NCBI RefSeq assembly: GCF_022780145.1
Contig: NZ_JALEXO010000264.1
Coordinates: 1-23,504 of the forward strand
Direction of reading: 5' to 3'
Length of the DNA stretch: 23,504 nucleotides
DNA from: Intestinibacter sp.
Lineage (GTDB): Bacteria > Bacillota > Clostridia > Peptostreptococcales > Peptostreptococcaceae
In this document: positions 21,559-23,504 of the stretch, in pieces
Position numbering within the stretch: position 1 is the stretch's first letter
How the letters are laid out: the number at the start of each line of letters is the position of its first letter
Made by a program: the position numbers and the translations under genes
The notes under the pieces: generated by a model
The model's database searches: none
What the model was told of the DNA's origin: nothing
What the model saw: the letters and a program-made list of their open reading frames with translations, nothing else

Positions 21559-21627
21559 AAAAAACAATATATTTTTATCGAAAAACAATAAATTTATATT
21601 GTTTTTTAGTAAGCATCGTGATATTAT
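21559..21627 (+). promoter_or_regulatory. Promoter and repeated AAACAATA operator-like sites of the DUF3955 gene
   Basis: TTGTTT (21599-21604), 17 bases, then TATTAT (21622-21627) preceded by TGA gives an extended -10 promoter. Two direct copies of AAAAACAATA (at 21560 and 21581) precede an inverted copy TATTGTTTTT (21597-21606) that overlaps the -35. The inverted copy can pair exactly with either the first (13 bp, 21559-21571 with 21595-21607) or the second (10 bp). Confidence 0.55.
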
Positions 21628-21666
21628 ATATATTAATAAATTATATTTTAAAAGGGGAATTTAAAA

Positions 21667-21882
21667 ATGAAAAAACTTTTAACTTTAATACCATTTTGCT
21701 TATTTGCTATATGCCTTATAGCATACAGCATTATCGGCTCTAGAGTATTAGCCGATGGGACTTTAGATGAGCCATTTTTCCTAGTTTCAATCGCTTGGTT
21801 GTTCTTTTTTATAGGGGTTCTTATGGTCGTAGTTCAATCGATCTTCTATTTAAAAAATAAATTTTTTCCAAAGACATTTTAA
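21667..21882 (+). CDS. DUF3955-family small membrane protein
   Basis: A 71-residue protein with two transmembrane helices (LLTLIPFCLFAICLIAYSIIG and FFLVSIAWLFFFIGVLMVVV) joined by a loop with IGSRVLADGTLDEPFF. The GSxVxxxGxLxEPFFL pattern is typical of DUF3955 proteins, which have no known function and are frequent in Firmicutes. AAAAGGGG lies about 8 bases before the ATG. It is a single-gene unit. Confidence 0.85.
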   Translation: MKKLLTLIPFCLFAICLIAYSIIGSRVLADGTLDEPFFLVSIAWLFFFIGVLMVVVQSIFYLKNKFFPKTF

Positions 21883-21942
21883 CATATAAGAAAATCTTTA
21901 TTCTAAAAATGCATAATGTAGATTTTCTTGAAACATATACAC

Positions 21943-21985
21943 GGAAATTATATTTATTAATATTCTTCAAATGAATATAATTTCC
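21943..21985. repeat. Long AT-rich inverted repeat after the DUF3955 gene
   Basis: GGAAATTATATTTATT (21943-21958) and AATGAATATAATTTCC (21970-21985) pair over 16 bases with one G-T. It lies next to the terminator hairpin at 22000-22039. A weaker AAGAAAATCT/AGATTTTCTT repeat (21888-21897, 21920-21929) precedes it. Confidence 0.6.
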
Positions 21986-21999
21986 TATGTATTATAAAT

Positions 22000-22047
22000 A
22001 GAGCTATTATATGAGTTTTTAGACTCGTATAATAGCTCTGTATTTTT
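22000..22047. terminator. Strong bidirectional terminator
   Basis: AGAGCTATTATATGAGT (22000-22016) and ACTCGTATAATAGCTCT (22023-22039) form a 17-bp stem with one G-T pair and a 6-base loop, followed by GTATTTTTC on the plus strand. It separates converging DUF3955 and dut genes. Confidence 0.88.
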
Positions 22048-22482
22048 CTATTTCTTTCCTGTACTTCCTATTCCGCCTCTGTTTTCAGATTCCATCTCTT
22101 CGACTTCTTTGAAAACTAGAGTAGGTTGATTTTTTTCTATTCTAAATTGACATATTCTGTCGTTAAATTCTATCTTAGTATCTCTAAGTGCATATGCTGG
22201 CATATACCACCAGTCATTAGGACCGCAGTAAGAGTTGTCTACTATACCGCAGTGGTTAGTTTGGATTATACCGAAGTTTTTAAAAGTACTGCTTCTAGGC
22301 ACTATATGTGCTTCATATCCTGCTGGCAGCTGCATAGCTACACCTAGTGGTATTAGCTTGAATTCTCCAGCCTTTAATTCAACATCTTCGGCAGCTCTTA
22401 GGTCTATCCAGTCTGATTTTCCATCTATATATTCCAATCTCTTTATCTCGTCGTTGAGATATTTTATTTTGATTTCTTCCAT
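22048..22482 (-). CDS. dut: Trimeric dUTP diphosphatase
   Basis: A 144-residue dUTPase that hydrolyses dUTP to dUMP, keeping uracil out of DNA and supplying dTMP synthesis. All five motifs are present: I WIDLRAAED, II PRSS, III GIVDNSYCGPNDWW, IV RICQFRI and V RGGIGSTGKK. I chose the ATG at 22482, with AAAGGAGAG about 7 bases upstream; a longer in-frame start would add a non-family, hydrophobic leader. It has its own promoter on the minus strand (22514-22542). Confidence 0.94.
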   Translation of the reverse strand: MEEIKIKYLNDEIKRLEYIDGKSDWIDLRAAEDVELKAGEFKLIPLGVAMQLPAGYEAHIVPRSSTFKNFGIIQTNHCGIVDNSYCGPNDWWYMPAYALRDTKIEFNDRICQFRIEKNQPTLVFKEVEEMESENRGGIGSTGKK

Positions 22483-22513
22483 ATTATCTCTCCTTTTATT
22501 TTGACTAAATAAT

Positions 22514-22542
22514 ATTATAAATAAATTCAAAGCCCACTTCAA
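22514..22542 (-). promoter_or_regulatory. Sigma-A promoter of dut
   Basis: On the minus strand TTGAAG (22542-22537), a 17-base spacer and TATAAT (22519-22514). Confidence 0.65.
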
Positions 22543-22599
22543 GGCATAAAAGTATTAAAAAAGTAATTTTTATCTATAATCTATATAAAACAAGAACGC

Positions 22600-22628
22600 T
22601 TGACAATATAAATTAATCTGCTTATCTT
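22600..22628 (+). promoter_or_regulatory. Sigma-A promoter of topB
   Basis: TTGACA (22600-22605), a 17-base spacer and TATCTT (22623-22628), about 55 bases before the start. Confidence 0.6.
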
Positions 22629-22683
22629 GAAATTTCTTGCTTTTTTATGATAACATAAATAGTATTTAATAAAGGAGGTTTGT

Positions 22684-23504
22684 ATGAAACTTATACTTGC
22701 AGAAAAACCATCTGTCGCCAAAACAATCGCCTCTTTTCTAGGTGCAAAAACTAGACGTGATGGTTATTTTGAAGGAAATGAATATATTGTAACTTACGCC
22801 TTTGGTCATTTAGTTTCTCTATACGATATGAAGGATTACGACAAGGAAAAATACTCAGGCTCTTGGAAAATGGCTAATTTTCCCTTCATACCAGATAAAT
22901 TTAGATTTAAAGTAGATGACTCAAAGCAAAAACAATTTAATATAATAAAAGAACTTTTAAATAAAAACAATATAGAATACGTAATCAATGCAACAGATAA
23001 CGATCGCGAGGGAGAATTGATTGCATTTCTAATATTTTTACTAGCTAAAAATAAAAAACCAGTAAAGAGAATTCTAGTAAACGAATGGACTCCAAAGGAT
23101 ATCACTAGAGGTCTAGAAAATCTAAAGGATGAAGAAGATATGAGAAATCTTCAAGCTGCAGGATACACTCGTCTGATTACCGACTGGCTGATAGGTATTA
23201 ATTTTACATCTGTCGCCACTTTAAAATACGGAAACGGCAAGCTTTTAAACATAGGTCGTGTAATACTTCCTACTGTCAAGCTAGTTTACGATAGAGATAT
23301 GGAGATCAAAAACTTCGTTCCGAAGACGTACTTTGAAATCGAGGGTAATTTTAAATGCAAAAACGGTACATATAAAGGCAAATTGATGAAGGGAAAAGAA
23401 AGCAAATTCGACACTGAAGAGGAGGCAATGGCAGTTATAGAGAGCATTACTTCCAAGGAGGGAATAGTTTCCTCTAAAAAGGTAACTAATTCCAAAGAAT
23501 ACGC
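22684..23504 (+). CDS. topB: DNA topoisomerase III (partial, runs off the window)
   Basis: The first 273 codons of a type IA topoisomerase, which passes single strands and resolves replication or recombination intermediates. The Toprim domain is clear: KLILAEKPSVAK at the N-terminus and ATDNDREGELIAF near 100-112, with the acidic metal ligands. A GRV-x-x-PT motif follows near 199-205 (NIGRVILPT, where the family usually has GRVQTPT). The active-site Tyr lies beyond the window. AAAGGAGG sits 6-8 bases before the ATG. Confidence 0.93.
   Translation, partial: MKLILAEKPSVAKTIASFLGAKTRRDGYFEGNEYIVTYAFGHLVSLYDMKDYDKEKYSGSWKMANFPFIPDKFRFKVDDSKQKQFNIIKELLNKNNIEYVINATDNDREGELIAFLIFLLAKNKKPVKRILVNEWTPKDITRGLENLKDEEDMRNLQAAGYTRLITDWLIGINFTSVATLKYGNGKLLNIGRVILPTVKLVYDRDMEIKNFVPKTYFEIEGNFKCKNGTYKGKLMKGKESKFDTEEEAMAVIESITSKEGIVSSKKVTNSKEY

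Noticed and set aside
21531..21743. Plus-strand ORF of 70 codons before DUF3955
   Set aside because: It runs across the promoter and operator region and into the DUF3955 gene in another frame, and it lacks an SD.

Overview
The window is AT-rich, low-GC Firmicute DNA. It carries spore-coat genes (cotJABC), SH3b-NlpC/P60 cell-wall hydrolases, an intracellular subtilisin, strong AGGAGG-type ribosome binding sites and a CD3324-type small regulator. Together these point to a spore-forming anaerobe of the Clostridia, most likely Peptostreptococcaceae (Clostridioides/Paraclostridium/Romboutsia-like). The genus is my inference. I saw no rRNA, tRNA or CRISPR array.

Layout. (1) 1-1600: a decayed IS607-family element with an intact TnpB nuclease gene, a broken tnpA tail just upstream, a likely omega-RNA region downstream, and similar AT-rich repeat arrays in inverted orientation at both edges. 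(2) 1662-6320, plus strand: a Cys-rich lipoprotein with a recent internal duplication, a small (p)ppGpp-hydrolase-like HD protein, MscL with a zinc-ribbon tail, a Cys-rich small protein, the RNA ligase RtcB, and a zinc-dependent phospholipase C-like protein. (3) 6330-7745, minus: a short-form CstA transporter. (4) 7860-10390, plus: a leader-peptide-controlled operon holding a CD3324-family HTH protein and a MutS2-like ATPase without an Smr domain. (5) 10389-16966, minus: a Ser/Thr kinase with a coupled small protein, an intracellular subtilisin, a DnaQ-type exonuclease, a class-3-like aldehyde dehydrogenase, a second DEDDh exonuclease with a long acidic tail, and a TtcA-like PP-loop thiolase. 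(6) 17145-18208, plus: cotJA-cotJB-cotJC. (7) 18466-21330: two paralogous, convergent SH3b(x3)-NlpC/P60 wall hydrolases flanking a small hypothetical gene. (8) 21667-23504: a DUF3955 membrane protein, dUTPase (minus) and the start of topoisomerase III, which runs off the window.

The most notable system is at 8016-10349. A 16-codon TTG-initiated ORF precedes RNA segments that can fold in two exclusive ways. One fold (8061-8094 plus 8101-8146) buries the Shine-Dalgarno of the first operon gene. The other (8071-8083 with 8104-8116, 13 perfect base pairs) breaks both of those hairpins and frees it. This is the architecture of translational attenuators of antibiotic-resistance genes (erm, cat). 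The main product here is a MutS2 paralog, and MutS2 is known in Bacillus as a ribosome-rescue ATPase. My inference is a ribosome-stress or antibiotic-inducible ribosome-protection operon.

Most genes are single units or short operons separated by clear intrinsic terminators, which suggests ordinary chromosome with one mobile-element scar rather than a large island.
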